Positions 27,016 to 34,702 of a stretch of DNA of 64,000 nucleotides are shown here, piece by piece. The stretch comes from Oceanihabitans gracilariae (GTDB lineage Bacteria > Bacteroidota > Bacteroidia > Flavobacteriales > Flavobacteriaceae): assembly GCF_042684485.1 (NCBI RefSeq), contig NZ_JBHULM010000011.1, forward strand, positions 1,674,001-1,738,000. Direction: 5' to 3'. The position numbers and the translations under genes are program-made. Under the pieces are notes generated by a model that worked only from the letters and a program-made list of their open reading frames with translations, did not search any database and was not told the DNA's origin. The first letter of the stretch is position 1; the number at the start of each line of letters is the position of its first letter.

Positions 27016-27043
27016 TAAACTTTCAATAATTATTGAAAGTTTA
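27016..27043. promoter_or_regulatory. 28-bp perfect palindrome, GbsR operator candidate
   Basis: TAAACTTTCA-ATAATTAT-TGAAAGTTTA is fully self-complementary over 28 bases. It overlaps the probable -33 element of the regulator promoter. The same half-sites with the same spacing recur at 26451-26478. Confidence 0.78.
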
Positions 27044-27044
27044 T

Positions 27045-27371
27045 TTAACCTTTTTCTATATGTTCATCATACTTTAAAATAAAACGTTCAATTTTATCCG
27101 GATTTAGTTTACAGTTTTCATTGACTTTATTAGCTATCAAACTTCTTACAAGCATTTTTCTAGTGAAAAAATCAGATTTAGTGGTAAGGGTAGTTTTATG
27201 ATTTAAAAAGGTCTCTTTCACATAGTTTTCTATGTGTTTTATGAAAATTATTTCTTCACCTTCACTGTTATAAGATGATACATTTAAAGGGGCTTCATCT
27301 GTAGGTGAGCATGATGTAGCGTCAACAGAAATAACCCCTTTTTTTATTTTAATTTTTTGGGTATGTAGCAT
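27045..27371 (-). CDS. small hypothetical protein
   Basis: 108 aa, soluble and without signal peptide. N-terminal beta-like segment with DATSCSPTD; the C-terminal half is helical (HIENYVKETFLNHK, KIERFILKYDEHIEKG). I recognise no family. It lies immediately upstream of the GbsR palindrome on the same strand, so it might be a separate transcript ending there. Codon use looks like its neighbours. Confidence 0.55.
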   Translation of the reverse strand: MLHTQKIKIKKGVISVDATSCSPTDEAPLNVSSYNSEGEEIIFIKHIENYVKETFLNHKTTLTTKSDFFTRKMLVRSLIANKVNENCKLNPDKIERFILKYDEHIEKG

Positions 27372-27417
27372 ACCTATAAAATTGTTAACAGAAGGACTGT
27401 AAATGCGTGTTTTAATT

Positions 27418-29454
27418 TTATTTAATTAATCCTGCTCTTCTTAAAAGAGCTTCTGGTTTTGGTTCTTGACCTCTAAAACGTTTGTAAAGTGTCATAGGGT
27501 TTTCGGTTCCTCCTTGACTTAATACATTTTCTTTAAACTTGGTTGCTACTGTTTTGTTAAATATACCTTCTTCTTTAAAGAATTCAAAGGCATCTGCATC
27601 TAATACTTCTGCCCATTTGTAGCTGTAATATCCTGACGAATAACCACCTTGAAAAATATGAGAGAATGCTGTGCTCATACAGTTTTCTGCAACATCTGGA
27701 TACAATTGTGTGTCGCCAAAGGCTTCTTTTTCGTGTGCTTTTACGTCTTTTATTTCTGTTGGGTCTTGTGCATGCCAAGACATATCTAATAAACCAAAAC
27801 TTAATTGACGTAGTGTTTGCATGCCTTCATGAAAGGTTGCTGATTCTTTTATTTTTTCTACCAATTCCATAGGTATTACTTCTCCTGTTTCATAGTGTTT
27901 TGCAAACAACTCTAAGGCTTCTTTTTCATAGCACCAGTTTTCTAAAACTTGACTTGGTAATTCTACAAAATCCCAAAAAACACTAGTTCCAGATAAACTA
28001 GGATATGTTGTATTGGCTAGCATACCATGTAATGCGTGACCAAACTCATGAAAAAGTGTCGTTACTTCATTAAAAGTTAAAAGAGATGGTTTGCTTTTTG
28101 TAGGTTTGGTAAAGTTGCAAACAATAGAAACGTGTGGTCTATCATTTACTCCGTTTTTAATGCTTTGTGGTTTGTAGCTTGTCATCCATGCACCATTACG
28201 TTTTCCTTTTCTAGGGAAAAAATCGGCATAAAAAATAGAAACTAATTCTCCGTTTTTGTCTTTTACCTTATACGTTAATACATCTTCATGGTATTTGTCA
28301 ATAGTATCAATTTCTTCAAACTGTAAATCGAATAATTTATTTGCAATAGTAAAAGCACCATCAATTACGTTTTCTAATTTAAAATAGGGCTTTAGTTGCT
28401 CATCATCTAAGCTAAAAAGTTTTTGTTTTAGCTTTTCGGAATAGTAAGCAGAATCCCATTTTTGTAAGGTGTCTATAGCATCTAGCTCTTTAGCAAAAGT
28501 TTCTAGATTAGCATATTCTTTATTTGCAGCAGGTTTTGCTTTTTCAAGTATTTCGTTTAAAAAGTCGATTACTTTTTCAGGTGTTTTAGCCATGCGTTCT
28601 TCTAACACAAAATGTGCATGTGTTTTATAGCCTAGAAGATTTGCTCTTTTAAATCTTAATTTTGCTATTTGTAACACAATTTCTTGATTATCTAAAGCAT
28701 CCTTTTTAAACGCCTTACTTCCTGCTGCTAATGATAATTTTTCACGTAATTCACGATTGTCTGCATAGGTCATAAACGGAATATAGCTAGGATAATCTAA
28801 GGTGATTAGCCAACCTTCTTTTTGTTTAGATTCTGCTAATTGTTTTGCTGCTTCTTTTGCGCCATCTGGTAATCCTGCTAAATCCTCTTCATTTGTAATT
28901 AGCATTTCAAACTTATTGGTTTCGGCTAAAACATTTTCACCAAACTGAAGTTTTAACTTGCTTAGTTGCTTATCTATTTCTCTAAGTTCTTGTTTTTTAT
29001 CTTCTGGTAAATTAGCACCATTTCTAGCAAAGCTTTTGTACTTTTTATCTAATAGCGTTTCTTGCTCTGTAGTTAGTTGTAAGTCTGCTTTATTGTTGTA
29101 AACTGTTTTTACACGTTCAAATAAATCTTGGTTAAGTGTAATGTCGTTTCCAAATTCTGAAAGTAAAGGAGAAACTTCTTGTGCTATTTTCTGAATTTCT
29201 TCATTGGTTTCTGCCGAGTTAAGATTGAAAAATATACTAGATACTCTATCTAATTGCTCACCAGAAAAATCTAAAGCTTCAATGGTGTTTTTAAAGGTAG
29301 GAGCTTCAGGATTATGTATTATAGTATCTATTTCTGCTTTCGCATTTTTTATGCATAGTTTAAAAGCTGGAAGAAAATCTTTAGTAGCAATTTTAGAGAA
29401 AGGTGCTGTCTGAAATGCTGTAGTAAACTTTTCTGTAAGTATATTCTTGTTCAT
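27418..29454 (-). CDS. M3 family metallopeptidase (Dcp / oligopeptidase A type)
   Basis: 678 aa, usual length for Dcp and PrlC. Zinc site LFHEFGHALHGML with the HEFGH motif near residue 469, and the third ligand Glu in a downstream FVELPSQVLENW. The upstream helical domain forms the substrate channel. There is no signal peptide, so it is cytosolic. It hydrolyses short peptides; Dcp removes C-terminal dipeptides, whereas OpdA cleaves internally, and the sequence alone does not separate them. Confidence 0.94.
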   Translation of the reverse strand: MNKNILTEKFTTAFQTAPFSKIATKDFLPAFKLCIKNAKAEIDTIIHNPEAPTFKNTIEALDFSGEQLDRVSSIFFNLNSAETNEEIQKIAQEVSPLLSEFGNDITLNQDLFERVKTVYNNKADLQLTTEQETLLDKKYKSFARNGANLPEDKKQELREIDKQLSKLKLQFGENVLAETNKFEMLITNEEDLAGLPDGAKEAAKQLAESKQKEGWLITLDYPSYIPFMTYADNRELREKLSLAAGSKAFKKDALDNQEIVLQIAKLRFKRANLLGYKTHAHFVLEERMAKTPEKVIDFLNEILEKAKPAANKEYANLETFAKELDAIDTLQKWDSAYYSEKLKQKLFSLDDEQLKPYFKLENVIDGAFTIANKLFDLQFEEIDTIDKYHEDVLTYKVKDKNGELVSIFYADFFPRKGKRNGAWMTSYKPQSIKNGVNDRPHVSIVCNFTKPTKSKPSLLTFNEVTTLFHEFGHALHGMLANTTYPSLSGTSVFWDFVELPSQVLENWCYEKEALELFAKHYETGEVIPMELVEKIKESATFHEGMQTLRQLSFGLLDMSWHAQDPTEIKDVKAHEKEAFGDTQLYPDVAENCMSTAFSHIFQGGYSSGYYSYKWAEVLDADAFEFFKEEGIFNKTVATKFKENVLSQGGTENPMTLYKRFRGQEPKPEALLRRAGLIK

Positions 29455-29486
29455 TCTTTAATATTATGTTAAAAGTGAATTATGTG

Positions 29487-29605
29487 TTGATTGCAAAATC
29501 CTTTATATCTATCTTTGTAAAGATTTTTTCATAAGAGCTGGTTACTCATTGTTAAAATTATTGATTAATAGCTAAAAACCTTGATGCAAGTCAAGGTTTT
29601 TTTTA
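29487..29605 (+). ncRNA. candidate small RNA gene, copy 1, with promoter and terminator
   Basis: TTG at 29487-29489, a 20-base gap, then TATCTTTG at 29510-29517 make a complete Bacteroidota promoter. The predicted RNA of about 80 bases contains a T-rich start (TTTTTTCAT), a GAG/CTC hairpin, the block ATTGATTAATAGC at 29560-29572, and a terminator stem AACCTTGA/TCAAGGTT followed by eight T. A second unit of the same order lies 199 bases downstream. There is no ORF. Compare with Rfam families of Bacteroidota. Confidence 0.65.
29574..29604 (+). terminator. terminator of candidate small RNA copy 1
   Basis: AAAAACCTTGA, loop TGCAAG, TCAAGGTTTTT with a run of eight T on the plus strand. It can also end transcripts on the minus strand because of its A run. 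Confidence 0.8.
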
Positions 29606-29706
29606 TGCTTAAAAATCAAGAACACAGCACTTAATCGTGTTTATTTACTTTTCATCGAAAAAAGTAAAAAACCCTCATTTTTTATAAAATACAAAAGGAT
29701 TTAGTG

Positions 29707-29801
29707 TAATCTTTGTATAAGGTTTTTTCATGTGAGATTTGCGTCTCATATTTAAGAAATTGATTAATAGCGATATGGCCTCAAGATTTATCTTGAGGTT
29801 A
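29707..29801 (+). ncRNA. candidate small RNA unit, copy 2
   Basis: Same order as copy 1: TAATCTTTG in place of the -7 box, TTTTTTCAT at 29723-29731, a TGAGA/TCTCA hairpin, ATTGATTAATAGC at 29759-29771 and a perfect 8-bp stem CCTCAAGA/TCTTGAGG. Distances from the -7 box to the conserved block are 43 and 44 bases in the two copies. The promoter box has one extra base and the last hairpin lacks a T tract, so this copy may be weaker or may depend on a downstream end. Confidence 0.5.
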
Positions 29802-29806
29802 TTGGC

Positions 29807-30283
29807 TTATAGACCTTTAGCAGACTCTATTACTTTTACTTTTAATCCTTCTTTATAAGCAATTACTTTATCTAATACACAGGAGTCTGATGTTGCAATA
29901 ATTTGAGCAGCAAGTATACCTGCATTTTTAGAACCATTTAAAGCTACAGTTGCCACAGGAACACCTCCTGGCATTTGTAGAATAGATAAAACAGAATCCC
30001 AACCATCTATAGAATTACTACTTTTTACAGGAACACCAATAACAGGTAAAGGGGATAAAGAAGCTATCATTCCTGGTAAATGAGCAGCACCACCAGCTCC
30101 TGCAATAATTACAGCAATACCATTTTTATGTGCATTTTTTCCGTAATCAAACATTTTTTCTGGTGTTCTGTGTGCAGAAACGATATCTACTTCTACTTGT
30201 ATATCAAAACCTTTTAAAATATCTATTGCTTCTTGCATTACTGGAAGATCACTTTTGCTTCCCATGATTACTCCTACTTTCAT
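29807..30283 (-). CDS. purE: N5-carboxyaminoimidazole ribonucleotide mutase
   Basis: 158 aa class I PurE. It converts N5-CAIR to CAIR in de novo purine synthesis. GSKSDLPVM binds the phosphate, SAHRTPEKM carries the catalytic His, and AGAGGAAHLPGMIA and GVPVKS complete the active site. It follows purK by 9 bases in the expected order and shares its promoter. Confidence 0.97.
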   Translation of the reverse strand: MKVGVIMGSKSDLPVMQEAIDILKGFDIQVEVDIVSAHRTPEKMFDYGKNAHKNGIAVIIAGAGGAAHLPGMIASLSPLPVIGVPVKSSNSIDGWDSVLSILQMPGGVPVATVALNGSKNAGILAAQIIATSDSCVLDKVIAYKEGLKVKVIESAKGL

Positions 30284-30292
30284 AATTGTTTA

Positions 30293-31447
30293 TTATTTAC
30301 TTATTACTTTAATTGTGTTTTTAACTTCTTCGGCTATTTTACGAGCTTCGTTTATATCTTTATTTACAATGGTTACGTGTCCCATTTTTCTAAAAGGACG
30401 TGTTTCTTTTTTACCATAAATATGTGGTGTTACGCCTTCCATATTCATGATTTCTTCTATGTTTTGGTAAATAACATTACCCGTGTAACCTTCTGCACCA
30501 ACAAGATTTACCATGATACCACCTGCTTTATTTGCAGTGCTTCCTAGAGGTAAATTTAAAATAGCTCTTATATGTTGTTCAAATTGTGAAGTGTAATTTG
30601 CTTCAATAGTTTGGTGTCCAGAATTGTGCGGTCTAGGCGCAACTTCATTTATTAAAATTTCATTGTCTTGCGTTAAAAACATTTCTACAGCTAATAAACC
30701 AACATGTTTAAAAGCTTCTGAAGTTTTTAAGGCAATACGTTCTGCTTTTTTAGCAATTTCAGGTTCAATTCTAGCAGGACAAATTACATATTCTACTTGG
30801 TTAGCTTCTGGGTGAAATTCCATTTCTACAACAGGAAAAGTTTTTACTTCTCCTTTAGCGTTTCTAGAAACAATAACAGCTAATTCGTTTTTAAACGGAA
30901 TTAACTCTTCAGCAATACATTCTCCTTTTGGTAGTTTTTTTAAATCTTCAAGATTTCTTACCACTTTTACACCATTACCATCATAGCCAAACTGTGCAGC
31001 TTTCCAAACAAAAGGAAATTTTAAACCACCATTTTCTATAGCGTCTTCAATTTCTGAAACATATGCAAAACGAGAAAACGGAGCAGTAGGCAGATTTTCA
31101 TCTACATAAAATAGCTTTTGTTTTGCTTTATTTTGAATAATTCGAAGCGTTTTAGAAGCAGGATAAACAGTAACACCCTCTTTTTCTAATTTTTCAAGAG
31201 CGTCAATATTTACGTTTTCAATTTCTATGGTTAGCACATCTACTTGTTTACCAAATTGATAAACCGTATCAAAATCCATTAGGCTTCCTAAGTGAAATTC
31301 ATTGCTTCCTATTTTGCAAGGCGCTTCGGTATTGCTATCTAAAATACAAGTATAAATATCTAGTTTTCTGGTTTCGGTAAGTAGCATTTTACCAAGTTGT
31401 CCACCACCAAGAATACCAAGTTTAAAATTTGAAGAAAAATAATTCAT
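30293..31447 (-). CDS. purK: N5-carboxyaminoimidazole ribonucleotide synthase
   Basis: 384 aa ATP-grasp enzyme that carboxylates AIR using ATP and bicarbonate. N-terminal GGGQLGKMLLTE, central ATP-binding FPFVWKAAQFGYDGNGV and CIAEELIPFKNELAVIV, and metal-binding INEVAPRPHNSGH are present. It is followed directly by purE. A TATTTTTG box at 31516-31523 gives a leader of about 63 bases that contains the short hairpin repeat. Confidence 0.96.
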   Translation of the reverse strand: MNYFSSNFKLGILGGGQLGKMLLTETRKLDIYTCILDSNTEAPCKIGSNEFHLGSLMDFDTVYQFGKQVDVLTIEIENVNIDALEKLEKEGVTVYPASKTLRIIQNKAKQKLFYVDENLPTAPFSRFAYVSEIEDAIENGGLKFPFVWKAAQFGYDGNGVKVVRNLEDLKKLPKGECIAEELIPFKNELAVIVSRNAKGEVKTFPVVEMEFHPEANQVEYVICPARIEPEIAKKAERIALKTSEAFKHVGLLAVEMFLTQDNEILINEVAPRPHNSGHQTIEANYTSQFEQHIRAILNLPLGSTANKAGGIMVNLVGAEGYTGNVIYQNIEEIMNMEGVTPHIYGKKETRPFRKMGHVTIVNKDINEARKIAEEVKNTIKVISK

Positions 31448-31448
31448 A

Positions 31449-31469
31449 AGCTTTTCCGCGTAAGCGAAA
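31449..31469 (-). repeat. short hairpin repeat, copy 2, in the purKE leader
   Basis: TTTTCCGCGTAAGCGAAAA folds as TTTT-CGC-GTAA-GCG-AAAA with one unpaired C. It shares CCGCGTAAGCG with the element at 17262-17285 and lies two bases before the purK ATG. Confidence 0.55.
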
Positions 31470-31515
31470 ATTTGTTTTTAAATGAAACATTTGTTTTAAA
31501 AATCGTTCTATTTTA

Positions 31516-31523
31516 CAAAAATA
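31516..31523 (-). promoter_or_regulatory. -7 promoter box of purK-purE
   Basis: TATTTTTG on the minus strand, an exact TAnnTTTG match, 68 bases before the purK ATG. Confidence 0.6.
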
Positions 31524-31853
31524 CACTTAAAACCTGAGTCTCACCTAATATTTATGTACAGTTTGAATGAAATTTTATTCCATAGGCTTGTAGCTTTTTA
31601 AAGGACTAATAAGTTGGTTTACGTTGTAGTAATACGAATTGTAAGAAATTCATCTAGCCCTTTAACAACAGGAATAAAAGACAAACTTTTTGTGTATATT
31701 TATTAAAATATCTAGATTTCTCTTTTAGGATTGTATGTTAAATCGTAACATTTTTTAATTCAATACATTAAATATTGAATGGTTTCAGGTTTAAATTTAG
31801 ACGGAGTTTTAAAATCTTCCAGTTTCTAGCTTCTGTCTTAAAACTAAAAGAAT

Positions 31854-31861
31854 TATCTTTG
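31854..31861 (+). promoter_or_regulatory. -7 promoter box of the hpt-adk fusion
   Basis: TATCTTTG, an exact TAnnTTTG match, 32 bases before the ATG at 31894. Confidence 0.65.
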
Positions 31862-31893
31862 CTAGAAATTAATAAAAAACAAGTTAGACTTAC

Positions 31894-33003
31894 ATGATTA
31901 AGCTAGACGATTTATATTTTAAGCCGTTTATTTCTGCAGAAAAAATTGATGCTGCAGTACAAAAAATGGCAGATGATATTGCAGCTGACTTAGGAGATGA
32001 GGTACCTGTGTTTATAGGTATTTTAAACGGATCTTTTATGTTGGTTAGTGATTTTGTAAAAAAATACCCAAAACCTTGTGAAGTTACTTTTATAAAATTG
32101 GCTTCTTATGAAGGGTTAAAATCTACAGACGACATACAAAGGCTAATAGGAATAACACAAGATTTAACAGAACGTACAGTTGTAATTCTAGAAGATATTA
32201 TAGACTCTGGAAAAACATTAGCAGAAGTACATAGAATTTTTGAAAATGAAAATGTTAAATCTTTAATTATAGCGACCTTGTTTTTTAAACCAGAAGCATA
32301 TAAAAAAGATTTTAAACTTCATTATGTTGGTATAGAAATTCCAGATAAATTTATAGTAGGCTATGGTCTAGATTATAATAATTTAGGAAGAGATTTACCA
32401 GAAATATATCAATTAAAAACAACACAACACATGACAAATTTAGTCCTATTTGGACCTCCTGGAGCAGGAAAAGGAACACAAGCTAACTTTTTAAAAGAAA
32501 CATATAATTTAGTGCATATCTCTACAGGTGATGTGTTTCGTTTTAATATAAAAAATAAAACTGCTTTAGGTATGCTAGCTAAATCTTATATAGATAAAGG
32601 AGAGTTGGTGCCAGATCAAGTGACTATTGATATGTTAGAAGCAGAAGTAGAAAAAAATGCCGATGCTAAAGGTTTTATTTTTGATGGTTTTCCGCGTACT
32701 AATGCACAAGCAGAGGCTTTAGACGATTTAATGAAACGTAAAGATTCTCAAATTAATGCTATGGTAGCTTTAGAAGTAGATGATGAAGTTTTAGTAGAGC
32801 GTTTATTAGAAAGAGGTAAAACTAGCGGAAGAGCAGATGATGCAGATGAAAGTATAATTAGAAACCGAATAAAAGAATACTACGCTAAAACAGCTATTCT
32901 TAAAAACTTCTACACAGCACAAGATAAATATTTTGGTGTAGATGGAGTTGGTAGTATTGCAGATATTACAAAACGATTAAATACAGTAATAGATAAGCTT
33001 TAA
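31894..33003 (+). CDS. hypoxanthine phosphoribosyltransferase fused to adenylate kinase
   Basis: 369 aa, two enzymes in one chain. Residues 1-178 are a purine phosphoribosyltransferase: PRPP loop VVILEDIIDSGKT at 97-109 and a flexible-loop region around KLASYEG at 68-74. Residues 180-369 are an adenylate kinase: P-loop GPPGAGKGT at 187-195, STGDVFR, GFPRTNAQAE and LLERGKTSGRADD. The kinase has a short lid without zinc cysteines. There is no stop or restart signal between the parts, although Met180 could serve as an internal start. The product would join salvage of hypoxanthine or guanine to AMP phosphorylation. The fusion is known in Flavobacteria. Confidence 0.95.
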   Translation: MIKLDDLYFKPFISAEKIDAAVQKMADDIAADLGDEVPVFIGILNGSFMLVSDFVKKYPKPCEVTFIKLASYEGLKSTDDIQRLIGITQDLTERTVVILEDIIDSGKTLAEVHRIFENENVKSLIIATLFFKPEAYKKDFKLHYVGIEIPDKFIVGYGLDYNNLGRDLPEIYQLKTTQHMTNLVLFGPPGAGKGTQANFLKETYNLVHISTGDVFRFNIKNKTALGMLAKSYIDKGELVPDQVTIDMLEAEVEKNADAKGFIFDGFPRTNAQAEALDDLMKRKDSQINAMVALEVDDEVLVERLLERGKTSGRADDADESIIRNRIKEYYAKTAILKNFYTAQDKYFGVDGVGSIADITKRLNTVIDKL

Positions 33004-33086
33004 TATATAAAATCTCATGGTGGTTTTAAGCCATCATGAGATATTAAGCATGTTTATTATCAAAAGAAATTAACTAAATTTATTTC

Positions 33087-33094
33087 CACTTTTG
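33087..33094 (+). promoter_or_regulatory. probable -7 box of obgE
   Basis: CACTTTTG, one mismatch from TAnnTTTG, 12 bases before the obgE ATG. It covers the alternative TTG at 33092. Confidence 0.45.
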
Positions 33095-33106
33095 TGGGGA
33101 ATTATT

Positions 33107-34105
33107 ATGACTGAAGGGAACTTTGTAGACTACGTAAAAATGCACGTATCTTCTGGAAATGGAGGAAAAGGATCTACGCATTTACACCGCGAAAAATATT
33201 TAGAAAAAGGAGGTCCAGATGGAGGTGATGGAGGTCGTGGAGGTCACGTAATTCTTAAAGGAAACTCTAATTTATGGACGCTTTTACACTTAAAGTTTAA
33301 AAGACACATAAGAGCCACGCATGGTGAACATGGTAGTAGTGGTAGAAGTTCTGGTGCAGATGGTCAAGACCAATATGTAGAAGTACCATTAGGAACCGTT
33401 GTTAGAGATACAGAAACCAATGAAATTCTTTTTGAAATCACCAAAGATGGAGAAGAAAGAATTATTGCAGAAGGAGGAAAAGGTGGTCGTGGAAATTGGC
33501 ATTTTAAATCGCCAACCAACCAAACACCTCGTTACGCACAACCAGGAATTCCGTTAGAAGAAAAAGACATTACGCTAGAGTTAAAACTATTAGCAGATGT
33601 TGGTTTAGTAGGTTTCCCTAATGCAGGAAAGTCTACATTGCTTTCTGTAGTGACTTCTGCAAAACCAAAAATTGCAGATTATGAGTTTACTACATTAAAA
33701 CCTAACTTAGGTATTGTTAAACACAGAGAGTTTCAAACCTTTGTAATGGCAGATATACCAGGTATTATTGAAGGAGCTGCAGAAGGAAAAGGACTTGGTT
33801 ATTACTTTTTACGTCATATTGAGCGTAATTCTATTCTTTTGTTTTTAATTCCTGCAGATGCAGATGATATTAAAAAACAGTATGATATTCTGTTAGATGA
33901 ATTAAGACGTTACAATCCAGAAATGCTAGATAAAGAACGTATGATAGCTATTTCTAAATGTGATATGTTAGACGAAGAATTACAAGCAGAATTAAAAGAA
34001 GAATTAGATAACACCTTACCAATTGATTATATGTTTATTTCTTCGGTTGCTCAAAAAGGATTAACAGCACTTAAAGATAAACTCTGGAATATGCTGAATG
34101 ATTAA
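33107..34105 (+). CDS. obgE: GTPase Obg
   Basis: 332 aa. The ATG at 33107 gives MTEGNFVDYVKMHVSSG, the family N-terminus; an upstream TTG at 33092 is within the promoter box. The glycine-rich Obg fold (1-158) contains GGPDGGDGGRGGHV. The G domain has G1 GFPNAGKST, G3 DIPGIIEGA and a G4-type SKCDM. It acts on the 50S ribosomal subunit and in stress control. It lacks the C-terminal OCT domain of some homologues. It overlaps the next gene. Confidence 0.96.
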   Translation: MTEGNFVDYVKMHVSSGNGGKGSTHLHREKYLEKGGPDGGDGGRGGHVILKGNSNLWTLLHLKFKRHIRATHGEHGSSGRSSGADGQDQYVEVPLGTVVRDTETNEILFEITKDGEERIIAEGGKGGRGNWHFKSPTNQTPRYAQPGIPLEEKDITLELKLLADVGLVGFPNAGKSTLLSVVTSAKPKIADYEFTTLKPNLGIVKHREFQTFVMADIPGIIEGAAEGKGLGYYFLRHIERNSILLFLIPADADDIKKQYDILLDELRRYNPEMLDKERMIAISKCDMLDEELQAELKEELDNTLPIDYMFISSVAQKGLTALKDKLWNMLND

Positions 34106-34118
34106 AAATAGTCTTGAT

Positions 34119-34646
34119 ATGAGAAATAATTTTATACTATTTTCTTTAATCATTCTATTTACAGCATGTGCACCAATTTATGTTGCAACAGATTTTGAAA
34201 AAGGCACCAATTTTTCTAAGTATAAAACCTATAACTATTATCAAGATATAGAAACAGGCTTGAGCGATTTAGAGGCTAAACGTTTGTTTTATGTTTTAGA
34301 TAAGCAATTACAACTTCAAGGGTTCTCTGTTACAGAAAACCCAGATTTCTATATTAATATTCAGAGTAAAGAATACAAAGCAGCGCAAAATAGTGCTGTT
34401 GGAGTAGGTGTTGGTGGTACAGGAAGTACTGTTGGTGGAGGAATATCTATTGGTATTCCTGTTGGTCAAGAAAAAATTACAAGACAGATTTTATTTGAGT
34501 TTGTTGATGAAAAAGGTATTGGCCTTTTTTGGCAAGCAGAAACAGAAAGTAGTTTTAACCCAAATGCTACACCAGAAAAACGCGAAGCTGTTCTGCAATC
34601 TATTGTAGAAAAGGTGTTTAAAAATTATCCTCCAGAATCAAAATAA
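34119..34646 (+). CDS. DUF4136 lipoprotein
   Basis: 175 aa from the ATG at 34119, which places a compact signal directly before the lipobox FTAC. An ATG at 34098 overlaps the obgE stop and would add seven residues; either could be used. The DUF4136 domain runs from APIYVATDFEKGTNFSKYKTY to the end, with a glycine-rich loop (VGVGVGGTGSTVGGG). It is probably a periplasmic or outer-membrane lipoprotein. Function unknown. Confidence 0.83.
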   Translation: MRNNFILFSLIILFTACAPIYVATDFEKGTNFSKYKTYNYYQDIETGLSDLEAKRLFYVLDKQLQLQGFSVTENPDFYINIQSKEYKAAQNSAVGVGVGGTGSTVGGGISIGIPVGQEKITRQILFEFVDEKGIGLFWQAETESSFNPNATPEKREAVLQSIVEKVFKNYPPESK

Positions 34647-34702
34647 GCGTATTTCTCTCTGGTGTTTTAAGCTTTTAAAAAACAATTGAATACACTAGCA
34701 AC

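Larger units (their letters stand above)
31448..31893. other. 446-base intergenic region between purK and hpt-adk
   Basis: No ORF of note. It holds the purK leader hairpin (31449-31469), the purK promoter box TATTTTTG (31516-31523, minus), an 8-bp inverted repeat ATTCAATA/TATTGAAT with a 7-base loop (31758-31780), and the TATCTTTG box of the hpt-adk gene (31854-31861, plus). I see nothing else. Confidence 0.6.

Noticed and set aside
31758..31780. Inverted repeat ATTCAATA/TATTGAAT as a GbsR-type operator
   Set aside because: Arms and spacing differ from TAAACTTTCA-N8-TGAAAGTTTA; at most a different, weak site.
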